Part shown: in pieces, positions 47,622 to 56,607 of the stretch | Position numbering within the stretch: position 1 is the stretch's first letter | Layout: the number at the start of each line of letters is the position of its first letter | The notes under the pieces: model-generated | Seen by the model: the letters and a program-made list of their open reading frames with translations, nothing else | Database searches by the model: none | What the model was told of the DNA's origin: nothing | Origin: Anaerolineae bacterium | GTDB lineage: Bacteria; Chloroflexota; Anaerolineae; Aggregatilineales; Aggregatilineaceae | Direction: 5' to 3' | Length of the DNA stretch: 64,000 nucleotides | Assembly (NCBI GenBank): GCA_016926875.1 | Contig: JAFGNU010000073.1 | Span: 1-64,000 of the forward strand | Made by a program: the position numbers and the translations under genes

Positions 47622-49721
47622 CTACTTCGACAGCACCAGCCGCATATCCAGCGTAGTTGCACCCTGGCCTTCTTCGTAGACCATCAAGGGGTTAATGTCC
47701 ATTTCTGCGATCTCCGGGAAGTCGGTCACCAACTGCCCAACGCGCAGCAGAATGTCAACAATCGCCGCACGGTCCGACGGCGGCGCGCCGCGCACCCCGC
47801 GCAGAATAGCCGCCGCGCGGATTTCGCCCAGCATAGCTTCGGCGTCCTGGCGGCCAAACGGCGCCACGCGGAAGGTTACGTCCTTGAGCACTTCCACCAG
47901 GATACCACCTAAGCCAAAAGTCACCAACGGGCCAAACTGCGGATCGCGGTTCATGCCGACCAGCACCTCGATGCCCCTGGTCGATACCATTTCCTGGATC
48001 AGACAGCCCCAGATGCGCGCGTCGGACTTGTAAGCTTTGGCGCTCTCGATAATCGTCGCAAACGCTGCGCGCACTTCGTCGGCGTGCTTCAGCCCAACCT
48101 TCACGCCGCCCGCGTCCGTCTTGTGCAAAATGTCCGGGCTGGCGATCTTGAGCACCACCGGGTAGCCGATCGCGTCGGCGGCCTTCACCGCCTCGTCTGC
48201 TGTCGCCGCCAGGGCATTCTTGGGCAGGCGCAGCCCGTAGGCTTCCGCGACCTTGAGGCTCTCGGCCTCGACCACGCTGGTACGGCCCTCGGCGCGCACG
48301 GCGTCAATCACTTCTTGAACCGCCGCTTTATCAACGTCGAACTGCACGATTTTGGCCCCGTCCCGGTCCCGCAGGTCGCAGTAATCCCGCATGGCTGCAA
48401 AGGCGTGCGCCGCCTGCTCCGGGAATTTGTAATTGGGTACGCCGTAGCTGGCCAGGATCACCTCGCCCGCCTGGGCGCGTTCTTCACCCATAAAAGCGCC
48501 CAGGATCGGCTTGCCAACCCGCTTGCTAAGCTGCCCGATAGCGTTGGCCGTTTCTTCGATCTCGGTCATGGCCTGCGGTGTGATGATACACAGCAGCCCG
48601 TCCACGTTTGGATCCGCCGCGATGACTTCCATCGCCGCCGCGTAGCGCTCGCCCAGCGCGTCGCCCAGCACGTCAACCGGGTTACCGGTGCTGGCTTCTT
48701 CCGGCAGGATTTCTTCCAATTTCTGGATCGTTGCATCTTCCATCTTCGCCAGCTTCATCCCGCTGCGCTCCAACGAATCGGTCGCCAGGATGCCGGGACC
48801 GCCCGCGTTGGTCACAATGGCGATCCGGTCACCTTCCAGCAGCGGCTGGTTGGCAAATGCGCGCGCGCTGTCGAACAGCTCTTCCAGCGAGTGCATCCGC
48901 AGCACGCCCGACTGGTAAAATGCCGCATCGTATGCCTGCTCCGACCCGGCCAGCGACCCGGTGTGGCTGGACACCGCGCGCGACCCGGAGGCCGTGACGC
49001 CGCTCTTGAGCACCAGGATCGGTTTCTTGCGGCTGACTTCGCGCGCCACGCGCATAAATTCCTGCCCGTTTGGTACACCCTCAATATAGGCCAGGATCAC
49101 GCGGCTTTCGGGATCATCGGCCCAGGCTTGCATCAGGTCGATCTCGCTGATGTCGGCTTTGTTACCCAGGCTGACGAACTTGCTAAAGGCAAGGTCCTGC
49201 GTCGCCAGCGACCAATCGAGGATGGCCGTTTGCAGCGCGCCGGACTGGGACATAAACGCAATACCGCCGCGCGGGGGCGTCCCGGAAGCGAAGGTCGCGT
49301 TGATGGGAGTGGCCGTGTCAATAATACCCAATACATTCGGGCCAATGATACGAATGTTGTACTGCTTGGCGATCTCGATTAGTTCCAGTTCGCGCTGCTT
49401 GCCCTCTGCGCTGGCTTCGCGGAATCCGGCGGTGATGATCACCACGGCCCGGATACCCTTTTCGCCACACTCGTGCATGACACCGGCCACATACTGCGCA
49501 GGTACCACGATCACGCCCAGATCAATTGCTTCCGGCACATCGCCTATTGTTGGATATGCCTTCAGCCCGCAAATTTCCTTGGATTTCAGGTTGATCGGGT
49601 AAATGTTACCCTTGTACCCGGATTGGAGTACATTGTTCACCACCGTATACCCAAGCTTACCGGGTTTGGAACTGGCTCCGATAATAGCCACAGACTTAGG
49701 TTTGAAAAATGCGTTCAGCAT
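47622..49721 (-). CDS. Acetate--CoA ligase (ADP-forming), fused alpha/beta subunits
   Basis: MLNAFFKPKSVAIIGASSKPGKLGYTVVNNVLQSGYKGNIYPIN; GGIAFMSQSGALQTAILDW; ATP-grasp GYPVVLKIASPDILHKTDAGGVKVGL. Confidence 0.95.
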   Translation of the reverse strand: MLNAFFKPKSVAIIGASSKPGKLGYTVVNNVLQSGYKGNIYPINLKSKEICGLKAYPTIGDVPEAIDLGVIVVPAQYVAGVMHECGEKGIRAVVIITAGFREASAEGKQRELELIEIAKQYNIRIIGPNVLGIIDTATPINATFASGTPPRGGIAFMSQSGALQTAILDWSLATQDLAFSKFVSLGNKADISEIDLMQAWADDPESRVILAYIEGVPNGQEFMRVAREVSRKKPILVLKSGVTASGSRAVSSHTGSLAGSEQAYDAAFYQSGVLRMHSLEELFDSARAFANQPLLEGDRIAIVTNAGGPGILATDSLERSGMKLAKMEDATIQKLEEILPEEASTGNPVDVLGDALGERYAAAMEVIAADPNVDGLLCIITPQAMTEIEETANAIGQLSKRVGKPILGAFMGEERAQAGEVILASYGVPNYKFPEQAAHAFAAMRDYCDLRDRDGAKIVQFDVDKAAVQEVIDAVRAEGRTSVVEAESLKVAEAYGLRLPKNALAATADEAVKAADAIGYPVVLKIASPDILHKTDAGGVKVGLKHADEVRAAFATIIESAKAYKSDARIWGCLIQEMVSTRGIEVLVGMNRDPQFGPLVTFGLGGILVEVLKDVTFRVAPFGRQDAEAMLGEIRAAAILRGVRGAPPSDRAAIVDILLRVGQLVTDFPEIAEMDINPLMVYEEGQGATTLDMRLVLSK

Positions 49722-49848
49722 ATAGACTCCTACGAGGATCACTAAGCTAATCCCAGATTAGCGTACGGCAACCGTATTTGAGTGGAGTTACAGGCCCGGA
49801 CCAGGGAACCGTGCGCAGACTCGGTATCCCCGCCTGGCTGCGTAAAAC

Positions 49849-49871
49849 CATCTCCGGCGCACCCGGAGATG
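49849..49871. other. Perfect 9-bp inverted repeat in divergent intergenic region
   Basis: CATCTCCGG-cgcac-CCGGAGATG, 128 bp upstream of the acetate-CoA ligase start. Confidence 0.6.
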
Positions 49872-50041
49872 TAGCGCGGTCATTCTTCCAGGCCACGCGT
49901 CATTATACCCCCCTCACCCCAACATGCTACAGAGGGAAGTCACCCACCTAGCAGTCAAATTACATCCCCTGGCAATTCTACCCGAGCGCGTTACAATCTT
50001 ACCCGATTTTCCAGACAACTATCAAAGAAATTGGTAAACCC

Positions 50042-51223
50042 ATGACGCGAATCTATCTCGATCACAGCGCCACCACGCCGCTCGATCCGCGCGTGCTAGA
50101 AGCGATGCTGCCCGCTTTGGGCGATCTGTATGGCAATTCGATGTCCGTGCACAGCTTTGGCCGGGACGCCGAACGCACCATCGAACAGGCCCGCGACACA
50201 ATCGCCCGCCTGCTAAACTGCCGCCCGCACGAAGTTATCTTTACCAGCGGCGGCACCGAAAGCGACAACCTGGCGCTGCGCGGCCCGGCGCAGTCTGCCC
50301 GCACGGACGGTCGCCCCTTCACGCTGATCACCACGCCGGTTGAACATGCGGCGATCACGGTCACGGCGCGGCAGCTTCAACAGGTGCTTGGCGCAGCGCT
50401 GCGGATTGTGCCGGTAGACCATTTCGGGCGCGTCTCGCCGGACGCCCTGCGCGCAGCGCTGCAAAACCTGCCGCCGGACGGTATCACGCTGGTCAGCCTG
50501 ATCTACGCCAACAACGAGGTTGGCACCCTCAACCCGGTGGCCGAGTGCGCCGCGCTTGCGCACGAGTTCGGCGCGATAGTACACACCGACGCCGTGCAGG
50601 CCGCCGGGAACTTTGCGCTGGATATTGACGTGTTGGGCGTGGATATGCTGTCGATCTCGTCGCACAAGCTTTACGGGCCAAAGGGTACGGGGGCGCTGGT
50701 GCTGCGCGACGGCGTGGACTTTCTCTCGTCGCACAGCGGCGCCCGGCATGAAGACTACCGCCGCGCCGGGACGCACAACACCCCCGGCATCGTCGGCACG
50801 GCAAAAGCGCTTGAGATCGCACGCGCCGAACTGGACGATACCACCGCCCGCCTGAGCGCCCTCCGCGACCGGCTGATCGACGGTGTGCTGTCCCGCGTGC
50901 CGGATGTTGAACTGACCGGCCACCCTGCCGACCGCCTGGCAGGCCATGCCAGTTTTGCCTTTCGCAGCGTGGAAAGCAACACCCTGCTGATGATCCTGGA
51001 CCAGCACGGCATCGCGGCCTCGTCCGGCAGCGCGTGCAAGGTCGGCAATCCGCGCCCCTCGTCTATCCTGGAAGCGCTCGGCTACGGGCCGGACTGGACA
51101 CGCGGCGGGCTGCGCCTGACGCTGGGCCGCCATACGACGCAGGACGAGATCGATACCGTGATCGACGTGCTGCCCGACATCATTGAGCGCACCCGCAAGC
51201 TGAGCGCGATTTCCATGAGCTGA
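50042..51223 (+). CDS. Cysteine desulfurase (NifS/IscS family)
   Basis: IYLDHSATTPLDPRVLEAMLP; EVIFTSGGTESDNLALRG; DMLSISSHKLYGPKGTGALVLR; GIAASSGSACKVGNPRPSSIL. Confidence 0.96.
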   Translation: MTRIYLDHSATTPLDPRVLEAMLPALGDLYGNSMSVHSFGRDAERTIEQARDTIARLLNCRPHEVIFTSGGTESDNLALRGPAQSARTDGRPFTLITTPVEHAAITVTARQLQQVLGAALRIVPVDHFGRVSPDALRAALQNLPPDGITLVSLIYANNEVGTLNPVAECAALAHEFGAIVHTDAVQAAGNFALDIDVLGVDMLSISSHKLYGPKGTGALVLRDGVDFLSSHSGARHEDYRRAGTHNTPGIVGTAKALEIARAELDDTTARLSALRDRLIDGVLSRVPDVELTGHPADRLAGHASFAFRSVESNTLLMILDQHGIAASSGSACKVGNPRPSSILEALGYGPDWTRGGLRLTLGRHTTQDEIDTVIDVLPDIIERTRKLSAISMS

Positions 51224-51229
51224 CCCCGT

Positions 51230-52306
51230 ATGAACCAGAAGCCTCGCGTAGTGGTCGCCATGAGCGGCGGGGTGGATAGTTCGGTTGCAGCGGCGCTGCT
51301 GGTCGAGCAGGGCCATGATGTGATCGGTATGATGCTGCGCCTGTGGTCCGAGGACTGCGGCGCAGGCGGATCAAACCGCTGCTGCACGCCCGACCAGATG
51401 GCCGACGCCCGCCGCATCGCGGATCAACTCGGCATCCCCTTTTACGTGATCGACACGCAGGCCGTGTTCCGAAACACGGTCGTGCAGTACTTCATCGACC
51501 GCTACGCCGCCGGGCAGACGCCCAACCCCTGCCTGGAATGCAACCGCCTGATCCGTTTTGAGTGGCTGCTGGACCATGCGCGGGCGGTCGGCGCGGACTG
51601 CCTCGCCACCGGCCACTATGCGCGCACCGCCCCCGCCCCGGATGGCTCAATTCGCCTGCTGAAAGGCCGCGATCCGCGCAAGGATCAAAGCTACGTGCTG
51701 TCCGTGCTGACCCAGGACAAGCTGCGGCAGGTCTTGTTTCCGGTTGGTGACTATGTGAAAGCCGAGGTCCGCGCCATCGCCGCGCGGCACGGGCTGCCCG
51801 TCGCCAGCAAACACGACAGCCAGGATTTATGCTTCCTGGCCGATGGGGATTATCGCCGCTTCCTGGCCGAACATGCCCCTGACGCCGTGCGCCCTGGCCC
51901 GATTTTGACCCGTGACGGGCGCGAGCTGGGCCAGCATACCGGCCTGCCGTTTTATACCATCGGCCAGCGTAAGGGACTGGGCATCAGCGCCCCGGAACCG
52001 CTGTACGTGCTCGCCATTGATCCCGCGCGCAACGCCCTGATCGTCGGCACGCGCGCCGAACTGGGCCGGTCGGCGCTGATCGCCGGGCATGTGAACTGGA
52101 TCGCAGGCAGCGTCCCGCCTGAACCGCTCCGCGCGGACGTCAAAATCCGCTACACGGCGCGCCCTGCCCCGGCAGCGGTCCACCCGCTGGACGGTCAGCG
52201 CGTGCAGGTGGTGTTTGATGCGCCGGTCCGCGACATCACGCCCGGCCAGGCGGCGGTGTTTTATGAGGGGGATACCTGTCTGGGCGGAGGGATCATCGCC
52301 TTATAG
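51230..52306 (+). CDS. mnmA: tRNA-specific 2-thiouridylase
   Basis: [83 protein letters not shown]. Confidence 0.97.
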   Translation: MNQKPRVVVAMSGGVDSSVAAALLVEQGHDVIGMMLRLWSEDCGAGGSNRCCTPDQMADARRIADQLGIPFYVIDTQAVFRNTVVQYFIDRYAAGQTPNPCLECNRLIRFEWLLDHARAVGADCLATGHYARTAPAPDGSIRLLKGRDPRKDQSYVLSVLTQDKLRQVLFPVGDYVKAEVRAIAARHGLPVASKHDSQDLCFLADGDYRRFLAEHAPDAVRPGPILTRDGRELGQHTGLPFYTIGQRKGLGISAPEPLYVLAIDPARNALIVGTRAELGRSALIAGHVNWIAGSVPPEPLRADVKIRYTARPAPAAVHPLDGQRVQVVFDAPVRDITPGQAAVFYEGDTCLGGGIIAL

Positions 52307-52315
52307 GAGAGCGCA

Positions 52316-53005
52316 TCACTGTTCGGCATTACGGTCTTTTTTTATGCGGTTTTTGAGCCACTGCCCAAATTTCTCAAGTTTCCCCATTATCCAAGGAAAC
52401 AGAACAGCGATACCAATCCCCACTATCACTACAACTTGGTCGGCCTCTACTGCTGCCATTGCTAAAACAACCAACCCCACAACAATTTGACCAAGTAGCC
52501 AAGCTGCTTGTATTATCTGCTCCGACTTGTACTTGTTGTTATGTTGTGCCTTTTGGATAGCACCTAACAGGTATTCATCTTCATCATCAGGGTTCGGCTT
52601 GCCAATATAGTCAACAATCAGCTTATCCAAATACCTGCTTTCAGAAGGAGGCATATACTTGTATAGATAAGACGCATACTTCAATTGCCCATCAGCAACC
52701 CCTGGTACATCCCACCATTCCATTGGACCAACTGCCCGTTGAACAGCACGAACAAGCAAATAGTACAGGAGCAGCACTACAAAAAGTCCAACCCAATACA
52801 GGTTTCCAACTTTCGCTTTTGTAAGCGTTATTTGCAGAGAGGCAATGATTCCAAACACCCCGCTGGTAACGCTTAATATGTCCCAAGCCTTTTTATCCAG
52901 GATTCGAGCCGATTCGCGTTGGCTTTTTAGTAGTGCGCTGAGATAGTTCACTAATTCGCGTTTTCGCTCAATATTATTGTATACTTCATTATCATCGTCC
53001 ATCAT
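52316..53005 (-). CDS. Hypothetical membrane protein (about 4 TM), low-GC
   Basis: 229-aa ORF; two hydrophobic pairs (WDILSVTSGVFGIIASLQITL / LYWVGLFVVLLLYYLLVRAV; AAWLLGQIVVGLVVLAMAAV / VVVIVGIGIAVLFPWIM); visibly AT-richer than neighbours. Confidence 0.75.
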   Translation of the reverse strand: MMDDDNEVYNNIERKRELVNYLSALLKSQRESARILDKKAWDILSVTSGVFGIIASLQITLTKAKVGNLYWVGLFVVLLLYYLLVRAVQRAVGPMEWWDVPGVADGQLKYASYLYKYMPPSESRYLDKLIVDYIGKPNPDDEDEYLLGAIQKAQHNNKYKSEQIIQAAWLLGQIVVGLVVLAMAAVEADQVVVIVGIGIAVLFPWIMGKLEKFGQWLKNRIKKDRNAEQ

Positions 53006-53039
53006 TTAATACACCACCATTCCTCCAGGGAGTTACATC

Positions 53040-53243
53040 ATGCCAGATGATAAACCCAAAACCCCACCACCGCCAGACGATCCGCCAGGAGGCACTCCCG
53101 TTCCCGAAATCGATCAGCCGTCGCCACCGCCGCCACCGCCGCCAAACGATCCGCCGGGAGGCACCCCCGTTCCCGAAATCGATCAGCCGTCGCTGCCATT
53201 GGACGTGCCCGGCGATTGGCCGGGAGGCACTATCGTTGAATGA
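53040..53243 (+). CDS. Small proline-rich protein with internal tandem repeat
   Basis: MPDDKPKTPPPPDDPPGGTPVPEIDQPSPPPPPPPNDPPGGTPVPEIDQPSLPLDVPGDWPGGTIVE; GGGAG-type RBS (ccagggagttacatcATG). Confidence 0.6.
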   Translation: MPDDKPKTPPPPDDPPGGTPVPEIDQPSPPPPPPPNDPPGGTPVPEIDQPSLPLDVPGDWPGGTIVE

Positions 53244-53293
53244 GACAAAGCAGTCGATGATTTTTGCGTAGAGTAAACGATTAACTGCAAGAC

Positions 53294-54148
53294 TCAATAC
53301 ACGCTGCGCTTGATCACCTGCTGCACCTCGTCGCGCAGCAGCAGCATCACCAGCGTGCCGATCACGATATACGGGCCATAGGGCAGCGGCGTGAACCAGC
53401 GGTAGCGCCGCCGGACGATCAGGCGCCCGCCCAGGTACAGCACCGCGCCCGCCGCCCCGGTGAAGACCGTGATCAGCGATGCGAAGATAAACGCCTTCCA
53501 GCCGATCATCAGGCCGCTGAGCGTCGCCAGCATCACGTCGCCAAAACCAAACGCGACTTCTTCGTTACGTGTCAGCGCCGAAAACGCGCCGCCGCCCAGG
53601 TACATCGCAAAAAACAGCCCCAGGCCAAGCAGCCCGCCGTAGCCGTAGCTGGCAAATGTCCGGCCCTCTTCCGGCGAGATGGCCGCCACCAGCAGCGCAA
53701 AGAGACACGACGGCAGGATCACGATAAACAGGATCAGCCGGTGCTCGATGTCGATGACCGTGATCAGCAGCAGGATCGCCACGTACACAAACCAGAACGG
53801 CAGGTTTGGCTCGTCCGCCAATCCCAGCGCCATACCCGCAAACATCAGCCCGGAAACGATCTCCACCAGCGGGTAACGCCAGCCCAACCGCCGGGGGACC
53901 GGTACCGCTTCAGCCTCGCCGGACTCCGGCAGATCAGGCGTTACGGGGTCGCCGGTTGCGGGTGATTCACGCTGCCCGGTCACAAAGGCCGTGATGCCCA
54001 ACCAGGCCGATACCGGGCGCGGTATGCCGTCCGGGTAATGCGGCAGGCGCGGGTTCCGCTGGTCCGGCAGATCGTCCGCCAGGGCGTTGATCAGGCCGCC
54101 AACCAGCACGCCGACCAGTCCGGCGAAAACTGCTAACACGATTTCCAT
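53294..54148 (-). CDS. A24-family prepilin peptidase-like protein
   Basis: GGLINALADDLP; LLLITVIDIEHRLILF; GFGDVMLATLSGLMIGW (the two catalytic Asp motifs). Confidence 0.85.
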   Translation of the reverse strand: MEIVLAVFAGLVGVLVGGLINALADDLPDQRNPRLPHYPDGIPRPVSAWLGITAFVTGQRESPATGDPVTPDLPESGEAEAVPVPRRLGWRYPLVEIVSGLMFAGMALGLADEPNLPFWFVYVAILLLITVIDIEHRLILFIVILPSCLFALLVAAISPEEGRTFASYGYGGLLGLGLFFAMYLGGGAFSALTRNEEVAFGFGDVMLATLSGLMIGWKAFIFASLITVFTGAAGAVLYLGGRLIVRRRYRWFTPLPYGPYIVIGTLVMLLLRDEVQQVIKRSVY

Positions 54149-54174
54149 CTTCCGATCTCGTCCTTCCTGCCTGC

Positions 54175-54351
54175 TTATTCTAGCATACGAGGCCGTCCTT
54201 CGGGCCGATCCAGCGTGTACGGCGCGGTGGGCGTTGGCGAAACCGGCGGGGGTGGCAGCAGCCTGAACGCGCTGCCCAGCACAACCAGCGCCACGATCAA
54301 TACCACCAGAACCAGCAAAAAAACACGGCTTGCCGCCGCCCGATCCGTCAT
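54175..54351 (-). CDS. Small single-TM hypothetical protein
   Basis: MTDRAAASRVFLLVLVVLIVALVVLGSAFRLLPPPPVSPTPTAPYTLDRPEGRPRMLE. Confidence 0.45.
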   Translation of the reverse strand: MTDRAAASRVFLLVLVVLIVALVVLGSAFRLLPPPPVSPTPTAPYTLDRPEGRPRMLE

Positions 54352-54461
54352 CGTTTCACCCTCCAACACGAAGGATTATAGCAGAATTCCCCGGCAAACA
54401 GGTTCGTCAGTTTCCATGCCTGCCTATCGCCGCGACGTCAGCCACTTGTCAGGGATTCCAA

Positions 54462-54490
54462 TTGCCCCGAATGCGCTGAGATTCTATAAT
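54462..54490 (+). promoter_or_regulatory. Putative sigma70-type promoter of the NfeD-flotillin pair
   Basis: TTGCCC-17 bp-TATAAT, 50 bp before the ATG. Confidence 0.5.
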
Positions 54491-54539
54491 AAAATTGAAA
54501 CCGATCAATAACCCAGTTAATAGATAGGGACATCCTACC

Positions 54540-55151
54540 ATGTTGACCCTCACAGCTAGCATCTTCAGTGATATGTCGGGTGACAGCACGCTCAATCTGG
54601 TTTTTGCTGCCGCCCTGTTTGTCGGGCTGGTATACTCCGTGTTCCTGCTCTTTTTCCACGGGATCGGCGAAGCATTTGGTGACCTGGACATCGATCTCGA
54701 CCTGGACGTTGATGCCGACATCGATCTGGACGTCGATCACGCGGGCGAAGCAGCCGGTGTCAGTATGCTGGCCGTCGCCAGCTTCATATCGGCGTTTGGC
54801 GCCTTTGGCCTGATCGCCGTCACGCTGTTTGAAGCCAGCGCTGTCGGCAGCCTGATCACGGCCCTGCTTAGCGGGCTGGTGATGGGCATCGCGGCGCAGG
54901 CGTTTTTCGTATACATTCTGTCACCAACCGTTAGCAGCAATGTCCAGCAGACCAGTCTGATCGGCCTTGTCGGCGAGATCACCACGCCTATCCCGGCGAA
55001 CGGCACGGGGCAGATCGCGTTTGTCGCTAAGGGTAGCCGGATGACCTACTCCGCCCGCTCGACCGACGAAACACTTCTTGTTGGACGCGGTACGCCGGTG
55101 CGCATCGAGCGCATCGTCGGGGGCGTGGCGTTTGTCAGCAAAATCGATTAA
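54540..55151 (+). CDS. NfeD-like membrane protein with C-terminal OB-fold region
   Basis: Multiple TMs and C-terminal GLVGEITTPIPANGTGQIAFVAKGSRMTYSARSTDETLLVGRGTPVRIERIVGGVAFV; upstream of flotillin. Confidence 0.75.
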   Translation: MLTLTASIFSDMSGDSTLNLVFAAALFVGLVYSVFLLFFHGIGEAFGDLDIDLDLDVDADIDLDVDHAGEAAGVSMLAVASFISAFGAFGLIAVTLFEASAVGSLITALLSGLVMGIAAQAFFVYILSPTVSSNVQQTSLIGLVGEITTPIPANGTGQIAFVAKGSRMTYSARSTDETLLVGRGTPVRIERIVGGVAFVSKID

Positions 55152-55188
55152 TTCGGGTTAGTGCCTGTTGTAGAAAGGATTTAAGCTC

Positions 55189-56604
55189 ATGTCAGTAGCC
55201 GTAGGTTCATTTGTAATTCTGCTGTTTTTGTTCATCGTGTTTACGCTGGTGGCCGCCTGGGCCAGCCGCGTACGCAAAGTCGGGCCGAATGAAGTCCTGG
55301 TCATCTCCGGTAGGGGCCAGACCAACCGCGAAACCGGCGAACGAGAACCGTACCGCATCGTTACAGGCGGGCGCGCGTTCATCTGGCCGATCCTGGAGCG
55401 TGTAGATGTGCTGTCGCTGGAATTGATGACCATCGAGGTGGTTACCGACGACGTCTACACCAAGCAGGGCGTGGCCGTCACGCTCGAAGGGGTGGCGCAG
55501 ATCAAGATCGCCAGCGACAACGTGTCAATCCGTACCGCTGCCGAGCGCTTCCTGTCCAAGACCCGGATGGAGATCATCGACGTGGCGCACGAAACGCTGG
55601 CCGGGCACCTGCGCGCCATCATCGGCACGATGACCGTCGAGGAAATCTACCGCGAGCGCGACATCTTCGCCCAGCGGGTGCAGGACGTGTCGGCAGGCGA
55701 CCTGTCCAACATGGGGCTTGGCATCGATACCTTTGTGATCAAAGATGTGCGCGACAAAGAAGGCTATCTCGAAGCCCTGGGCCGTCCGCGGATCGCCGAA
55801 GTCAAGCGGGACGCGACCATCGCCGAACAGGAAGCCCGCACCAAAGAAGCCGAAGCCAAGCGTGACTATGAGCTGCAACAGGCCACCTACGATAACGAAG
55901 TCGCCCGCAGGCGCGCCGAAGCCGACCTCGCCGGAACGCTCCAGGCCAATATTACCAACCAGGCCGTGCGTGCCGAGGAAGTCCAGATCGAGGTCATCGA
56001 GAAGCAAAAGCAGATCGAGGTCCAGGAGCAAGAGGCGCTCCGCCGCGAGAAAGAACTCGAAGCGACCGTGCGCAAGCCCGCCGAGGCCCAGCAGTACGAG
56101 ATTCAAACGCTCGCCAACGCGGCTAAGTATGAAACCGAAACCCGCGCCGCTGGTGACGCGGCAGCCATCCGCCAGCGTGGTGAAGCCGACGCCGACGCGG
56201 CCCGCGCCAAAGGTATCGCCGCTGCCGAAGTCATCCGCCAGCAAGGGCTGGCCGAAGCCGAAGCGATGAACAAAAAAGCCGCTGCCTGGCAGCAGTACAA
56301 CCAGGCCGCCATCATCCAGCAGTTGATCGACGTGCTGCCGCAGGTCGCCAACGCGATTGCACAGCCACTCGCCAAGACCGACCGTATTGTCGTGATCAGC
56401 AACGGCGACGGCCCAGGTGCGGGCGCGTCCAAGATCAGCGCCGACATCACCAGCATCATCGCCCAGGTTCCGGCCACCGTCGAAGCGCTGACCGGCCTCG
56501 ACCTGACGCAGGCGCTCAGCCAGCTTCCTGGCGTGCTCAGCCAGCAAGAAACCGCCGTGCAGGGTTCCGCCAAGCCTGCCAAGGGCAAGAGTGAAGAAGC
56601 ATAG
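55189..56604 (+). CDS. Flotillin-family (SPFH/band 7) protein
   Basis: VRKVGPNEVLVISGRGQTN; RAFIWPILERVDVLSLELMTIEV; long Ala/Glu coiled coil AEAKRDYELQQATYDNEVARRRAEADLA. Confidence 0.93.
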   Translation: MSVAVGSFVILLFLFIVFTLVAAWASRVRKVGPNEVLVISGRGQTNRETGEREPYRIVTGGRAFIWPILERVDVLSLELMTIEVVTDDVYTKQGVAVTLEGVAQIKIASDNVSIRTAAERFLSKTRMEIIDVAHETLAGHLRAIIGTMTVEEIYRERDIFAQRVQDVSAGDLSNMGLGIDTFVIKDVRDKEGYLEALGRPRIAEVKRDATIAEQEARTKEAEAKRDYELQQATYDNEVARRRAEADLAGTLQANITNQAVRAEEVQIEVIEKQKQIEVQEQEALRREKELEATVRKPAEAQQYEIQTLANAAKYETETRAAGDAAAIRQRGEADADAARAKGIAAAEVIRQQGLAEAEAMNKKAAAWQQYNQAAIIQQLIDVLPQVANAIAQPLAKTDRIVVISNGDGPGAGASKISADITSIIAQVPATVEALTGLDLTQALSQLPGVLSQQETAVQGSAKPAKGKSEEA

Positions 56605-56607
56605 TCC

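Noticed and set aside
48084-49382. 432-aa plus ORF opposite acetate-CoA ligase
   Set aside because: Antisense shadow ORF; minus frame is well-supported ACD.
52992-53297. 101-aa minus ORF with WRRW repeats opposite the proline-rich peptide
   Set aside because: Reads the same tandem repeat in antisense; the plus ORF has the better RBS and a coherent start. Not fully excluded.
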